From positions 1 to 14,858 of the forward strand of contig CAMWUP010000019.1 of assembly GCA_947177465.1 (NCBI GenBank): 14,858 nt of DNA, given 5' to 3'. Position 1 is the first letter of the stretch. The number at the start of each line of letters is the position of its first letter. The notes under the pieces were generated by a model. It was not told the origin of the DNA. It worked only from the letters and a program-made list of their open reading frames with translations, and ran no database searches. Origin of the DNA: an uncultured Lachnospiraceae bacterium (GTDB lineage: Bacteria; Bacillota; Clostridia; Lachnospirales; Lachnospiraceae). The position numbers and the translations under genes were made by a program. This document shows positions 1 to 7,525 of the stretch, piece by piece.

Positions 1-831
1 GTATTGGAGATGATATATGAGGGTGAATTCAAACATTCCTATTCTGATTTGTTTCCTGTTGTATTAAAGATATTTGAGGAAAATAATAATTATAATAAAG
101 ACTATCTTACGAATAATTTGGAAATCATTAGAAGTGAACTAGAAACAGATTATTCAAAAGGGATCAATAAATATAAAACTGTATATAAGCCATTTACAAA
201 ACTGTGTGACCATCTGAATTTGCAAATAGGCGAGATGTCGGTATTTAGCAGGACAGAAGATAAAGTCAACGATGCAAAAGCTCTTATAACTGAGGCGAAT
301 AATAACTTAAAAAATACAGGAATTTCTTTGAAAGAGGCTGATGAGAAGGCCCAATTGCTTATAAATAAGGCGAACGAAGATTTAAAAAATGCTACAACCA
401 CCTTGGAAAATGTTAATGAAAAAGCAAAATCATTGCAGATAGAGTTAATCACTGTATTAAGTATTTTTGCTGCCATTGTTATTGCTTTTTCTGGAGGGTT
501 TACTTTCTTAGGTAGCGTAATGACATCTATAAAGGATGTTGATTATTTTGAAAGCGTTTTATTATTGGCGGTAATTTGTGGATTAGTGATATTCAACACA
601 ATTTTTCTTATGATGTATTTGGTTTCAAAAATTACAGAACGCAATATTTATGCAAGATGTCTGACCAAAGACTGTTCTTGTGAAGGTGAAGGAGCTAAAT
701 GCAAGTGCAATGGAATTAATCGAATTCGAAAAAGATTGCCATATGTTTTTTATTACAATGTTGTTTCGGCAATTATTATTGTGATAGATATGTTTATATG
801 GTTCTTGGATATAAAAGATATTATAATCTAA
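1..831 (+). CDS. Three-helix membrane protein with coiled coil and Cys-rich loop (5' end uncertain)
   Basis: I do not recognise a characterised family. The reading frame is open to the window edge. Possible starts are TTG at 4 and ATG at 10, but neither has a visible ribosome binding site at a normal distance, so the gene may begin further left. Numbering from the TTG gives 275 residues. An acidic soluble N-terminus is followed by an Ala/Glu/Lys/Asn-rich heptad-like region (about 85-147) that should form a coiled coil. Helices at about 148-172 (containing SGGFTFLG) and 184-209 come next. A short loop then carries five cysteines (C219, C224, C226, C233, C235), followed by a basic stretch (RIRKR) and a last helix at 247-269. 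The gene is AT-rich and sits alone beside a tRNA attachment site, which suggests horizontal transfer. A coiled-coil stem with a few C-terminal helices is seen in some phage-defence membrane effectors, but that role is only a guess. Confidence 0.75.
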   Translation, partial: VLEMIYEGEFKHSYSDLFPVVLKIFEENNNYNKDYLTNNLEIIRSELETDYSKGINKYKTVYKPFTKLCDHLNLQIGEMSVFSRTEDKVNDAKALITEANNNLKNTGISLKEADEKAQLLINKANEDLKNATTTLENVNEKAKSLQIELITVLSIFAAIVIAFSGGFTFLGSVMTSIKDVDYFESVLLLAVICGLVIFNTIFLMMYLVSKITERNIYARCLTKDCSCEGEGAKCKCNGINRIRKRLPYVFYYNVVSAIIIVIDMFIWFLDIKDIII

Positions 832-863
832 AAAATTAATTTGGGAAATGTACAGTAAGCAAG

Positions 864-902
864 CAGCACTTTGTCTTAATGGGAAGGTGCTGTTTCTTTT
901 TG
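864..902 (+). terminator. Rho-independent terminator of the membrane protein gene
   Basis: A 9-bp stem (CAGCACTTT with AAGGTGCTG, one G-T pair) encloses an 11-base loop. It is followed at once by TTTCTTTTT. It lies 33 bases after the stop codon of the first gene. Confidence 0.85.
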
Positions 903-1039
903 TAAAACTGATAATTTAAAGGAAAATATTTTAAAATTGCGCTATGTCGAAAGATGTGTTATCATACCATAAGTAGTCAAATGGTAGTCAAAAATTTAAG
1001 ATATTCCTATAAAATTACTGGTCTGGGCATGTACAAAAA
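903..1039. other. AT-rich non-coding stretch with a short direct repeat beside the att site
   Basis: No convincing gene is present. The stretch holds two direct copies of GTAGTCAAA (973-981 and 984-992), starting 11 bp apart, about 50-70 bp inside the tRNA fragment. Tandem short repeats at this distance inside an attachment site are typical of integrase arm-binding sites. That reading is inferred and weak on its own. Confidence 0.4.
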
Positions 1040-1084
1040 TGACTTTTAATCAGGTTGTCGGGGGTTCGAATCCCCCGTGCTTCA
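1040..1084 (+). other. 3' part of a tRNA-Lys(UUU) gene, likely attR
   Basis: The fragment folds as the second half of a class I tRNA. It has an anticodon loop CTTTTAA (1043-1049, anticodon TTT at 1045-1047), 3' anticodon strand TCAGG, variable loop TTGTC and a perfect five-pair T stem GGGGG/CCCCC (1060-1064, 1072-1076) around TTCGAAT. Acceptor strand GTGCTTC and discriminator A (1084) follow, with no CCA. Upstream sequence (GTACAAAAA) cannot supply the CC of the 5' anticodon strand, a D arm or a GAAGCAC-type acceptor strand. It is therefore a fragment and not a working tRNA. The most economical explanation is an integration crossover in or near the anticodon loop of a host tRNA-Lys gene. Confidence 0.8.
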
Positions 1085-1123
1085 CTTAGAAGCATAGCTG
1101 TTGCTGCATATTGTGTGCTTCAT

Positions 1124-1145
1124 AAGACCGTAAAGGTCTTTTTTT
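1124..1145 (+). terminator. Rho-independent terminator behind the tRNA-Lys fragment
   Basis: The stem AAGACC (1124-1129) and GGTCTT (1135-1140) has a GTAAA loop and runs into seven Ts. It probably was the terminator of the intact tRNA-Lys gene before integration, which supports placing the element boundary just to its left. Confidence 0.8.
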
Positions 1146-1260
1146 GTGCGGAAATTCAGTACATATGGATTTTTTATGGAAGTGATGGGAGAGCGGACAG
1201 AGCGGTGCCTGAGTAAAAGCGCTCCGGCATGGGTATTAGTGTAGGAAATGGAGGACTATA

Positions 1261-2646
1261 ATGGAAACAAAAGAAGCCGTTACAGAAGTAAAAGAAAATA
1301 AAATGGGGATTATGCCCGTCAATAAGCTGTTAATCAGTATGTCCCTGCCAATGATGATTTCCATGCTGGTGCAGGCGCTCTATAATATTGTGGACAGCGT
1401 TTTCGTGGCGCAGGTGGACGAGTATGCGGTGCGTGCGGTATCTCTCGCATTTCCCGTGCAGAGCCTGATGATAGCGGTTGCCGTGGGAACCTCTGTGGGC
1501 GTCAATGCGCTGTTGTCAAAGTCACTGGGAGAGAAAAATTTTGAAAAAGTAAACCGCGTGGCCGGAAACGGCGTATTTTCTGCTATCATCTGTTATCTGG
1601 TATTTCTGCTGATAGGACTGACGTTTATAAGACCCTTTATGGCGAGTCAGACGGATGTGGAGCAGGTGCGAAATTATGGAGTGTCTTATTTGTCAATCTG
1701 CTGTATTTGTTCTGCCGGCATATTTATACAAACTATTTTTGAAAAAATGCTGCAGTCAACGGGAAAAACAATTTATACCATGTTTACACAGGGAATCGGC
1801 GCTATTACGAATATTATTCTGGACCCGATTCTGATTTTCGGTATACCGGGGGTGATTCCGAGAATGGAAGCGGCGGGAGCCGCGGTTGCGACCGTAACGG
1901 GACAGATAATTGCGGCAGCAGCCGCCGTGTTCTGTCATTTCCGTTTTAATCATGAGGTCAAAATGCAGATAAAGGGCTTCAGACCGGAGCTTTCGACCAT
2001 TAAGCAGATATATGCGGTCGGGGCGCCCTCGATTGTGGTGCAGGCAATCGGCTCTGTTATGACATATGGTATGAACCTGATTCTGGCGGCATACGGCGTG
2101 GCACAGACCGTATTCGGGCTGTATTTTAAGCTGCAGAGTTTTGTCTTTATGCCTGTGTTCGGTCTGAATAACGGCATGGTGCCGATTATTGCATACAATT
2201 ACGGTGCAGGCAGACGCGACAGGGTAATCAAAACCATGAAGCTCAGCATTACCTATGCGGTGTCAATTATGCTGGCAGGGCTTTTGGTTATGCAGTTGTT
2301 CCCTGCGCAGCTTCTTATGCTGTTTAATGCAACAGAGGAGCTTTTAACAGTAGGCGTGCCTGCGCTTCGCACGATTTGCTTAAGCTTTATGTTTGCCGGC
2401 TTTTGTATTGTGGTAGGAAGTGTATTTCAGGCATTGGGCAACGGTGTCTACAGCATGATTGTGTCTGTGGCAAGACAGCTTCTGGTGCTGCTTCCGGTTG
2501 CATACCTTTTATCTCTTACAGGAAAGGTTTCGAATATATGGTGGGCATTTCCCATTGCGGAGCTGATGTCTGTGATACTGAGCAGCTATTTCCTTATGCG
2601 GATATACAAAAAGATTATCCGGTATATTGGAGAGCAGCATCCTTGA
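1261..2646 (+). CDS. MATE family multidrug/cation efflux transporter
   Basis: A 461-residue integral membrane protein of the MATE (multi-antimicrobial extrusion) family, which exports cationic drugs or metabolites in exchange for Na+ or H+. The length and about 12 hydrophobic helices in two similar halves fit the family. The N-terminal half opens with the typical segment PMMISMLVQALYNIVDSVFV, followed by a Gly/Ala-rich stretch with VGTSVGVNALLSKSLG. The second half has the matching QSFVFMPVFGLNNGMVPIIA near residues 292-311, which is close to the MepA/DinF-like branch. The ATG at 1261 has GGAGG at 1250-1254, six bases away. The substrate cannot be told from sequence. It is the first host gene right of the integrated element. 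I see no strong promoter in 1146-1250. The gene is single, followed by a tRNA whose promoter overlaps its stop codon. Confidence 0.93.
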   Translation: METKEAVTEVKENKMGIMPVNKLLISMSLPMMISMLVQALYNIVDSVFVAQVDEYAVRAVSLAFPVQSLMIAVAVGTSVGVNALLSKSLGEKNFEKVNRVAGNGVFSAIICYLVFLLIGLTFIRPFMASQTDVEQVRNYGVSYLSICCICSAGIFIQTIFEKMLQSTGKTIYTMFTQGIGAITNIILDPILIFGIPGVIPRMEAAGAAVATVTGQIIAAAAAVFCHFRFNHEVKMQIKGFRPELSTIKQIYAVGAPSIVVQAIGSVMTYGMNLILAAYGVAQTVFGLYFKLQSFVFMPVFGLNNGMVPIIAYNYGAGRRDRVIKTMKLSITYAVSIMLAGLLVMQLFPAQLLMLFNATEELLTVGVPALRTICLSFMFAGFCIVVGSVFQALGNGVYSMIVSVARQLLVLLPVAYLLSLTGKVSNIWWAFPIAELMSVILSSYFLMRIYKKIIRYIGEQHP

Positions 2647-2672
2647 CAAATGCTTTCCAAAGAGGTTATACT
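2643..2672 (+). promoter_or_regulatory. Sigma-A promoter of tRNA-Leu
   Basis: A perfect -35 TTGACA (2643-2648) and a -10 TATACT (2667-2672) are separated by 18 bp, 29 bp before the tRNA. The -35 box contains the TGA stop codon of the MATE gene (2644-2646). Confidence 0.85.
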
Positions 2673-2701
2673 GTAAGCGTGTGCTTTTACGGCATGCAAA
2701 T

Positions 2702-2783
2702 GCGGTTGTGATGGAATTGGCAGACATGTAAGATTTAGGTTCTTATGCCGAGAGGCGTGTGGGTTCGAGTCCCACCAACCGCA
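2702..2783 (+). tRNA. tRNA-Leu(UAG)
   Basis: An 82-base class II tRNA. Acceptor strands GCGGTTG (2702-2708) and CAACCGC (2776-2782) pair perfectly, with discriminator A and no encoded CCA. The anticodon stem TAAGA/TCTTA holds loop TTTAGGT with anticodon TAG, which reads the CUA leucine codon. The extra arm is long, as expected for leucine tRNAs, and the T arm GTGGG-TTCGAGT-CCCAC is perfect. It has its own promoter and terminator. Confidence 0.95.
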
Positions 2784-2789
2784 TCCGGT

Positions 2790-2830
2790 GGCGTGAAACG
2801 GAACAAATGGTTCGGGTTTCGCGCCTTTTT
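2790..2830 (+). terminator. Terminator of tRNA-Leu
   Basis: GGCGTGAAAC (2790-2799) pairs with GTTTCGCGCC (2816-2825), one G-T pair. An inner GGAAC/GGTTC continues the stem, and TTTTT follows (2826-2830). It ends only 21 bases before the yfhO start codon, so yfhO either relies on read-through or has a promoter I cannot see. Confidence 0.8.
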
Positions 2831-2851
2831 GTCATAGGAGAACGTAGCGAT

Positions 2852-5356
2852 ATGAAAGCTTTTGCCAAAAAATTGAAAAACATTTATCTGCTTTCATTCT
2901 GTATTCCGTTTTTGGGGATTTTAGGCATTTTTATTGCCAGAGGGGTTTATCCGTTTGGCACAAGCAGCTTTATGTTCTCAGATATGTATCATCAGTATGT
3001 CCCTTTTCTGACAGAGTTTGTACGTAAGCTGCGGGATGGGGAAAGCCTTGCTTATTCATGGTATGTAGGGCTTGGTTCAGACTTTACTTCTATCTATGCC
3101 TATTATCTGGCAAGTCCTGTTTACTGGCTTGCCGTTCTTTGTCCGCAGTCGCTTTTGATAGAATACATGACGTTTTTCTGTGTGGTAAAAATCGGACTTT
3201 GCGGTATGACATTTGCCTTTTATTTAAGCAGACGCTTTCAGACAAAGGATTTGCGGATTGTGTGGTTTTCCGTATTTTATGCCCTGTCGGGCTTTGTCGC
3301 TGCCTATAACTGGAACCATATGTGGCTGGACTGTCTGTGGCTGGCGCCCCTTGTCATTCTGGGGTTGGAAGAACTGGTAAAAAACGGCAGATACAGGCTG
3401 TACTGTATTTCTCTGTGCGCCGCGATTTTTACAAATTATTATCTGTCGATTATGCTTTGTATCTTTTTGGTGCTGTATTTTCTGCTTCAGCTTTTTACCA
3501 ATGGACTGCATTTTCGGAAAAAGCTGCAGGCGGTGTTACGTTTTGGAATCTTTTCCCTGCTGGCCGGGGGAATGGCGGGTATGCTGCTGTTTCCGGTTAT
3601 GAGCGCCATGCATGTGACAGAATTTCACGACATCAGCTTTCCAAAAAAACTGAAGGTGTATTTTAATATTCTGGAAGTGCTTGCGCGGCATGTGGCAATG
3701 CTTCCAACGGAACGGGGACTTGACCATTGGCCCAATATTTACTGTGGTGTGCTGGTATTTGTGCTGGTACCTGTGTATTTTTTTCATAAAAAGATTCCGC
3801 TGAAGCAAAGAGTAGGGCGTTTTCTTCTTTTGGCGGTTATGCTCTTTAGCTTTTCTGTCAATATGGCGGATTTTGTCTGGCACGGCTTGAATTATCCGGA
3901 TTCCCTTCCGGCAAGGCAGTCGTTTCTCTATATTTTTGTAGTTTTGTCCATGTGCTTTGAGGCGGTATACCGCAATGCGGAGAACAGTGACGGGCGCAGG
4001 GTTGTTGGCGTTTTCTGCGGCTTTTTGCTGCTTGCTGCCTGCGGTTTGTTTGTGACGACAGATGGATTGACTGTACAGGTCATGGCCTGTACTTGGATTT
4101 TTCTTGCAGGATATCTACTGTTGAGCATGGTTTTCAGCCGACATTTTCGAAAGCATTTTCGGGGAAAGGAAGTATTAAGAAAACTGACGGTTTATGGTAA
4201 GTGGGCGATTCTGGTTCTGGTGGCAGCGGAAGCATTGCTGAATATGGAGCATACAAGCATCCGGACGGTGCAGAGAGAATATTATGTGAGACGCGCAGCA
4301 GAATATGAAGAGCTTGCCGCCGGTATTACAGAGCGGGATGACGGGATTTACCGGTTTGAAAGCAGAGACCAGATGACGAAGAATGACGGGACGCTTGCCC
4401 ATTACCCTTCTGCTTCCGTATTTTCCTCCACCGTAAATGGCAGCGTGAAGGATTATTATGAAACGTTGGGCATGGGAGGGAGTAAGGTTTCGTATTATTA
4501 TAAAGGAGCTACGCCGTTTGTCAGTGCACTTTTGGGAGTCAAATATACTTTTGCCAGAGAGGAGCTGGATGACACAGCCCTATATGAGTTTGTTGACAGG
4601 AGTGGGGACACATATGTCTACCGAAACCGGTATGCCCTGCCGCTGGGGTTTGTCCTGCCAGGAGGTGTGAAAGAAGATTTGGAGGCAGCCTGCGAAAATG
4701 CGGGAAATGCGATTGTATTACAGAACAACATCGCAAAAAGGCTATGCGGAGAGACCCTGTTTTCCAGTATCAGCGGGCGGGAAACCGAGACGGATGGAAA
4801 CTGTATCAGGGTCAGCGTGGAAGCGGACGGTCATTTGTACGGAATTGTATTACAAGAGCCGGAGGGTGAATTTGTGCTGACAAGAGGGGAGGAAACCACA
4901 GAACTGAAGGGCAGCGATGACTATCTGTTGGATTTGGGGTATTTTGCCGCCGGAGAGCAATTTTCGCTTGCCGCCGAAGAAGAGGAGGGCATCAGTGTCC
5001 GGCTTTACCGGCTGCATACGGAGGCGCTTGCAGAGACTCTTGCTGTGCTGGGAGAGCAGCCCTTTTTGGCTGACACACGTATCGAGAATGAGTTGACCGG
5101 TAAAGTTGAAGCAAAGGAGGATGGATTACTGATTTTATCCGTGCCGGCAGAACCCGGCTGGAGTGTGTATGTAGACGGCGCAGAGACAGAATATGAGAAA
5201 TTTGCGGATACTATGATAACCATACCGCTGGTACAGGGAGTGCATACAGTGAGGCTTCAGTATACGGTGCGCGGTCTGTGGCAGGGAATTTTCTGCAGCC
5301 TGACGAGTCTGCTGCTGTTTGCCGGAATCATTGCGAGAGATAGAAGATGGAAATAA
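2852..5356 (+). CDS. yfhO: YfhO family membrane protein (predicted GT-C-type glycosyl transfer to envelope polymers)
   Basis: An 834-residue multi-pass membrane protein. The first helix (about 12-30) is followed by the family's hallmark extracytoplasmic loop, with YPFG (33-36) and SDMYHQYVPF (43-52). The Asp at 44 is in the place of the catalytic Asp of GT-C glycosyltransferases. About a dozen helices then lead into a large non-membrane C-terminal part with the YfhO ending PGWSVYVDGAE, then GVHTVRLQY, then a last helix and a basic tail. In Bacillus and Listeria, YfhO proteins work with CsbB/GtcA-type partners to add sugars to lipoteichoic acid on the outer face of the membrane. The acceptor here is unknown and no csbB or gtcA is in the window. 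I chose ATG 2852 (GGAG at 2837-2840). Upstream in-frame starts would lie inside the tRNA gene. malQ follows 19 bp later. Confidence 0.9.
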   Translation: MKAFAKKLKNIYLLSFCIPFLGILGIFIARGVYPFGTSSFMFSDMYHQYVPFLTEFVRKLRDGESLAYSWYVGLGSDFTSIYAYYLASPVYWLAVLCPQSLLIEYMTFFCVVKIGLCGMTFAFYLSRRFQTKDLRIVWFSVFYALSGFVAAYNWNHMWLDCLWLAPLVILGLEELVKNGRYRLYCISLCAAIFTNYYLSIMLCIFLVLYFLLQLFTNGLHFRKKLQAVLRFGIFSLLAGGMAGMLLFPVMSAMHVTEFHDISFPKKLKVYFNILEVLARHVAMLPTERGLDHWPNIYCGVLVFVLVPVYFFHKKIPLKQRVGRFLLLAVMLFSFSVNMADFVWHGLNYPDSLPARQSFLYIFVVLSMCFEAVYRNAENSDGRRVVGVFCGFLLLAACGLFVTTDGLTVQVMACTWIFLAGYLLLSMVFSRHFRKHFRGKEVLRKLTVYGKWAILVLVAAEALLNMEHTSIRTVQREYYVRRAAEYEELAAGITERDDGIYRFESRDQMTKNDGTLAHYPSASVFSSTVNGSVKDYYETLGMGGSKVSYYYKGATPFVSALLGVKYTFAREELDDTALYEFVDRSGDTYVYRNRYALPLGFVLPGGVKEDLEAACENAGNAIVLQNNIAKRLCGETLFSSISGRETETDGNCIRVSVEADGHLYGIVLQEPEGEFVLTRGEETTELKGSDDYLLDLGYFAAGEQFSLAAEEEEGISVRLYRLHTEALAETLAVLGEQPFLADTRIENELTGKVEAKEDGLLILSVPAEPGWSVYVDGAETEYEKFADTMITIPLVQGVHTVRLQYTVRGLWQGIFCSLTSLLLFAGIIARDRRWK

Positions 5357-5375
5357 AAGGGAGGAAAGGAAGAAT

Positions 5376-6860
5376 ATGAGAAAAAGTGGTATTTTACTAC
5401 CGGTATCGAGTCTGCCTTCCCGATACGGTATCGGTACATTTTCAAAGGAAGCGTATGAGTTTGTGGATTTTCTGCGGGATGCAGGACAGAAGCTTTGGCA
5501 GATTCTGCCTCTTGGGGCGACAGGCTATGGGGATTCGCCCTATCAGTCTTTTTCCACCTTTGCGGGCAACCCTTACTATATAGATTTGGAAAAGTTTATT
5601 GAGCAGGGATGGCTGACGGCGGAGGAATGTGATGCCTGCGACTTTGGGGGCAGCGAGGAATATGTAGATTATGAGAAAATGTATTTTTCCCGTTTCGGAT
5701 TGCTGCGCGGGGCGTTTGAGAGAGCGTTTGTAAAAGGTTTCGGGGAAAATCCTGCCTATCTTCAGTTTGTGGAGGAAAATAAGGACTGGCTGGAGGATTA
5801 CGCGCTGTTTATGACGGTGAAAAACAGTCTGGGCGGCATTGCTTTCAGCGAGTGGGACGAGGATATCCGCCTGCGGAAGCCGGAGGCTTTACAGGCGTAC
5901 AGGGAAAAATATGAGAAGGATTTGGCATATTACCGCTTTGAGCAGTATCATTTTTTTACACAATGGAAGGCTTTGAAGGCGTATGCCAATCAAAACGGCA
6001 TTGAAATAGTGGGAGATATCCCTATTTATGTGGCGTTTGACAGTGCGGATACCTGGGCAAATCCGGAGCTGTTCCAGTTAGATGACGCAGGGCTGCCTTC
6101 TGCGGTTGCGGGATGCCCGCCGGATGCGTTTTCGGCGACTGGTCAGTTGTGGGGCAATCCGCTGTATGACTGGACTTATCATGAGAACACCGGCTTTGCA
6201 TGGTGGATGAAGCGGATAGCCTGCTGCTATGAGCTTTACGATATTGTGAGAATCGATCATTTCAGAGGGTTTGACGAATATTGGGCAGTTCCCTACGGCG
6301 ATACAACGGCGGAGCGGGGCAAATGGTGCAAGGGACCGGGATATACCCTGTTTGAGACGATGAAGCGGGTGCTTGGTGAAAAGCGGGTCATTGCAGAGGA
6401 TTTGGGATTTCTCACACAGAGCGTACTTGATTTGGTGGAGAAAACGGGTTACCCCGGTATGAAGGTTTTACAGTTTGCTTTTGATTCGGGGGCGCACAAT
6501 GCCTATCTGCCCCACAATTACAAGAAAAACAGTGTGGTCTACACCGGTACGCACGACAATAATACAACGCTTGGATGGTACGAAGCTCTTTCTGACTGGA
6601 CGAAGGATTTTGCCGATGCGTATCTGGACATCAAAAAAGAGGAAAAGGAGACCGGATGGGTATTTATCCGTGCAGCAATTTCCTCTGTGGCAGATACAGC
6701 CATTATTCCATTGCAGGATTATCTGGAACTTGGCGGCGCAGCGCGCATCAACACGCCGTCCACGTTAGGCGATAACTGGAAGTGGCGGATGCGAAAAGGA
6801 GCCTGTACAAATGCGCTTGCCGAACGAATCGGCAGTCTGTGCAGGCTGTACGGCAGATAA
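5376..6860 (+). CDS. malQ: 4-alpha-glucanotransferase (amylomaltase, GH77)
   Basis: A cytoplasmic enzyme of glycogen/maltodextrin metabolism that moves alpha-1,4-glucan segments from one chain to another acceptor, releasing glucose from maltotriose-type donors. The 494-residue length matches bacterial amylomaltases, and all GH77 landmarks are present: LLPVSSLPSRYGIG (7-20), GDSPYQSFSTFAGNPYYID (52-70), nucleophile D294 in RIDHFRGF, acid/base E341 in VIAEDLG, and the third carboxylate D394 in GTHDNNTTLGW. The start ATG 5376 has GGGAGG at 5360-5365 and gives the usual N-terminus MRKSGILLPV. It follows yfhO by 19 bp with no terminator between, so the two are probably co-transcribed. The functional link between them (both handle sugars) is loose. 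Catalytically intact as far as can be seen. Confidence 0.97.
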   Translation: MRKSGILLPVSSLPSRYGIGTFSKEAYEFVDFLRDAGQKLWQILPLGATGYGDSPYQSFSTFAGNPYYIDLEKFIEQGWLTAEECDACDFGGSEEYVDYEKMYFSRFGLLRGAFERAFVKGFGENPAYLQFVEENKDWLEDYALFMTVKNSLGGIAFSEWDEDIRLRKPEALQAYREKYEKDLAYYRFEQYHFFTQWKALKAYANQNGIEIVGDIPIYVAFDSADTWANPELFQLDDAGLPSAVAGCPPDAFSATGQLWGNPLYDWTYHENTGFAWWMKRIACCYELYDIVRIDHFRGFDEYWAVPYGDTTAERGKWCKGPGYTLFETMKRVLGEKRVIAEDLGFLTQSVLDLVEKTGYPGMKVLQFAFDSGAHNAYLPHNYKKNSVVYTGTHDNNTTLGWYEALSDWTKDFADAYLDIKKEEKETGWVFIRAAISSVADTAIIPLQDYLELGGAARINTPSTLGDNWKWRMRKGACTNALAERIGSLCRLYGR

Positions 6861-6866
6861 AGCCTG

Positions 6867-7358
6867 TTATAGCTTGCGCATGCTTAAATACGAATTGTGA
6901 TAGGAGGCGTTATAAGTGACGTCCTCCTTGAACCAGTCGGGCGGCAGGAAAGTTTCTGCCGCATTTTTACTGCCAAATTCTACTTCGGCAAGAATCAGCG
7001 GTGCAAAGGGAGGTTCAAAAACATCCAGTTCAATGGTGAGAGAGTAATCCTCGGGTGGCTTTGGACCGCCTGCTGCAAACTGTGGATGAAGCAGGGGAAT
7101 CAAATATCTTTTCTTCGTGATGATATTACCGTCTGCCTTGGTGAGAAGATGATAATAGGATTCCTTGTTAAGCGGAAGGTTGTGCTCTTCTCGGGTCATC
7201 ATTCCCTGTCCTTTGTAGGTCATGTAAAACTCATCGTCCTCCCTGCGGATACGGATAACAGGGTCGGTGTTCAGATATGCCTGCTCAATGGTGTGAACAG
7301 GATAAAAGTCAAGGTTGTCGGGAAGCTGTTTTATTGTAAATTTGCGTTCGATTTCCAT
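6867..7358 (-). CDS. CYTH domain protein (predicted triphosphate-binding/triphosphatase)
   Basis: A 163-residue single-domain protein of the CYTH superfamily (class IV adenylate cyclase / thiamine triphosphatase fold). Members bind triphosphates in a beta-barrel tunnel lined by Glu, Arg and Lys, and in bacteria most hydrolyse inorganic or organic triphosphates with a metal ion. The diagnostic start EIERKF (2-7, ExExK), the IRIRR strand (35-39), TYKG with K49, KKRY (82-85), TIELD (108-112) and AEVEF (124-128) are all present in order, so the catalytic tunnel looks complete. The ribosome binding site AGGAG (complement of 7366-7370) sits seven bases before the ATG. The stop codon is six bases from that of malQ, facing it. 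The true substrate cannot be told from sequence. Confidence 0.9.
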   Translation of the reverse strand: MEIERKFTIKQLPDNLDFYPVHTIEQAYLNTDPVIRIRREDDEFYMTYKGQGMMTREEHNLPLNKESYYHLLTKADGNIITKKRYLIPLLHPQFAAGGPKPPEDYSLTIELDVFEPPFAPLILAEVEFGSKNAAETFLPPDWFKEDVTYNASYHNSYLSMRKL

Positions 7359-7390
7359 GATGATTCTCCTTTGCCTGTGTCTCTACTGTT

Positions 7391-7418
7391 ATTATACAGC
7401 TTTTTTGGATGAAAACAA
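7391..7418 (-). promoter_or_regulatory. Promoter of the CYTH gene
   Basis: On the minus strand, -35 TTGTTT (7418-7413) and a perfect -10 TATAAT (7396-7391) are separated by 16 bp, 33 bp before the CYTH start codon. Confidence 0.65.
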
Positions 7419-7460
7419 GAGAAGCGCCTGAAAAATACTTTAATTTTGACAGAAGCAGGA

Positions 7461-7489
7461 TAGACAAAAGTACCAGAAGACGGTAAAAT
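7461..7489 (+). promoter_or_regulatory. Promoter of the DJ-1/lipoprotein pair
   Basis: TAGACA (7461-7466), 17 bp, TAAAAT (7484-7489): five of six matches in each box, 36 bp before the DJ-1 start codon. A perfect TTGACA at 7446-7451 lies just upstream but has no -10 at the right distance. Confidence 0.6.
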
Positions 7490-7525
7490 AAAAGCATTAA
7501 ATTTTGGTATGGAGGTAGGAAGGAT

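Larger units (their letters stand above)
1..1084. mobile_element. Right end of a putative tRNA-Lys-integrated element
   Basis: This is inferred. The stretch is visibly richer in A/T than everything after about position 1180 and ends in an isolated 3' part of a tRNA-Lys gene (1040-1084) with no matching 5' half in front of it. Tyrosine-integrase elements that insert in a tRNA gene rebuild the tRNA at one end and leave a copy of its 3' part at the other. The one gene inside (1-831) is a non-core-looking membrane protein. The rest of the element, including any integrase, would lie left of the window and cannot be seen. No recombinase gene is visible here. Confidence 0.5.

Noticed and set aside
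1200..1224. GAGCG/CGCTC inverted repeat before the MATE gene as an operator
   Set aside because: Only five pairs and no promoter nearby to give it meaning.
2759..2851. Upstream in-frame extension of yfhO beginning inside the tRNA-Leu gene
   Set aside because: It would be translated through the T arm of the tRNA and its terminator. ATG 2852 has a ribosome binding site and gives the normal YfhO N-terminus.
6841..6890. Bidirectional terminator between malQ and the CYTH gene
   Set aside because: The stops are six bases apart and I find no convincing hairpin with T tracts on either strand.
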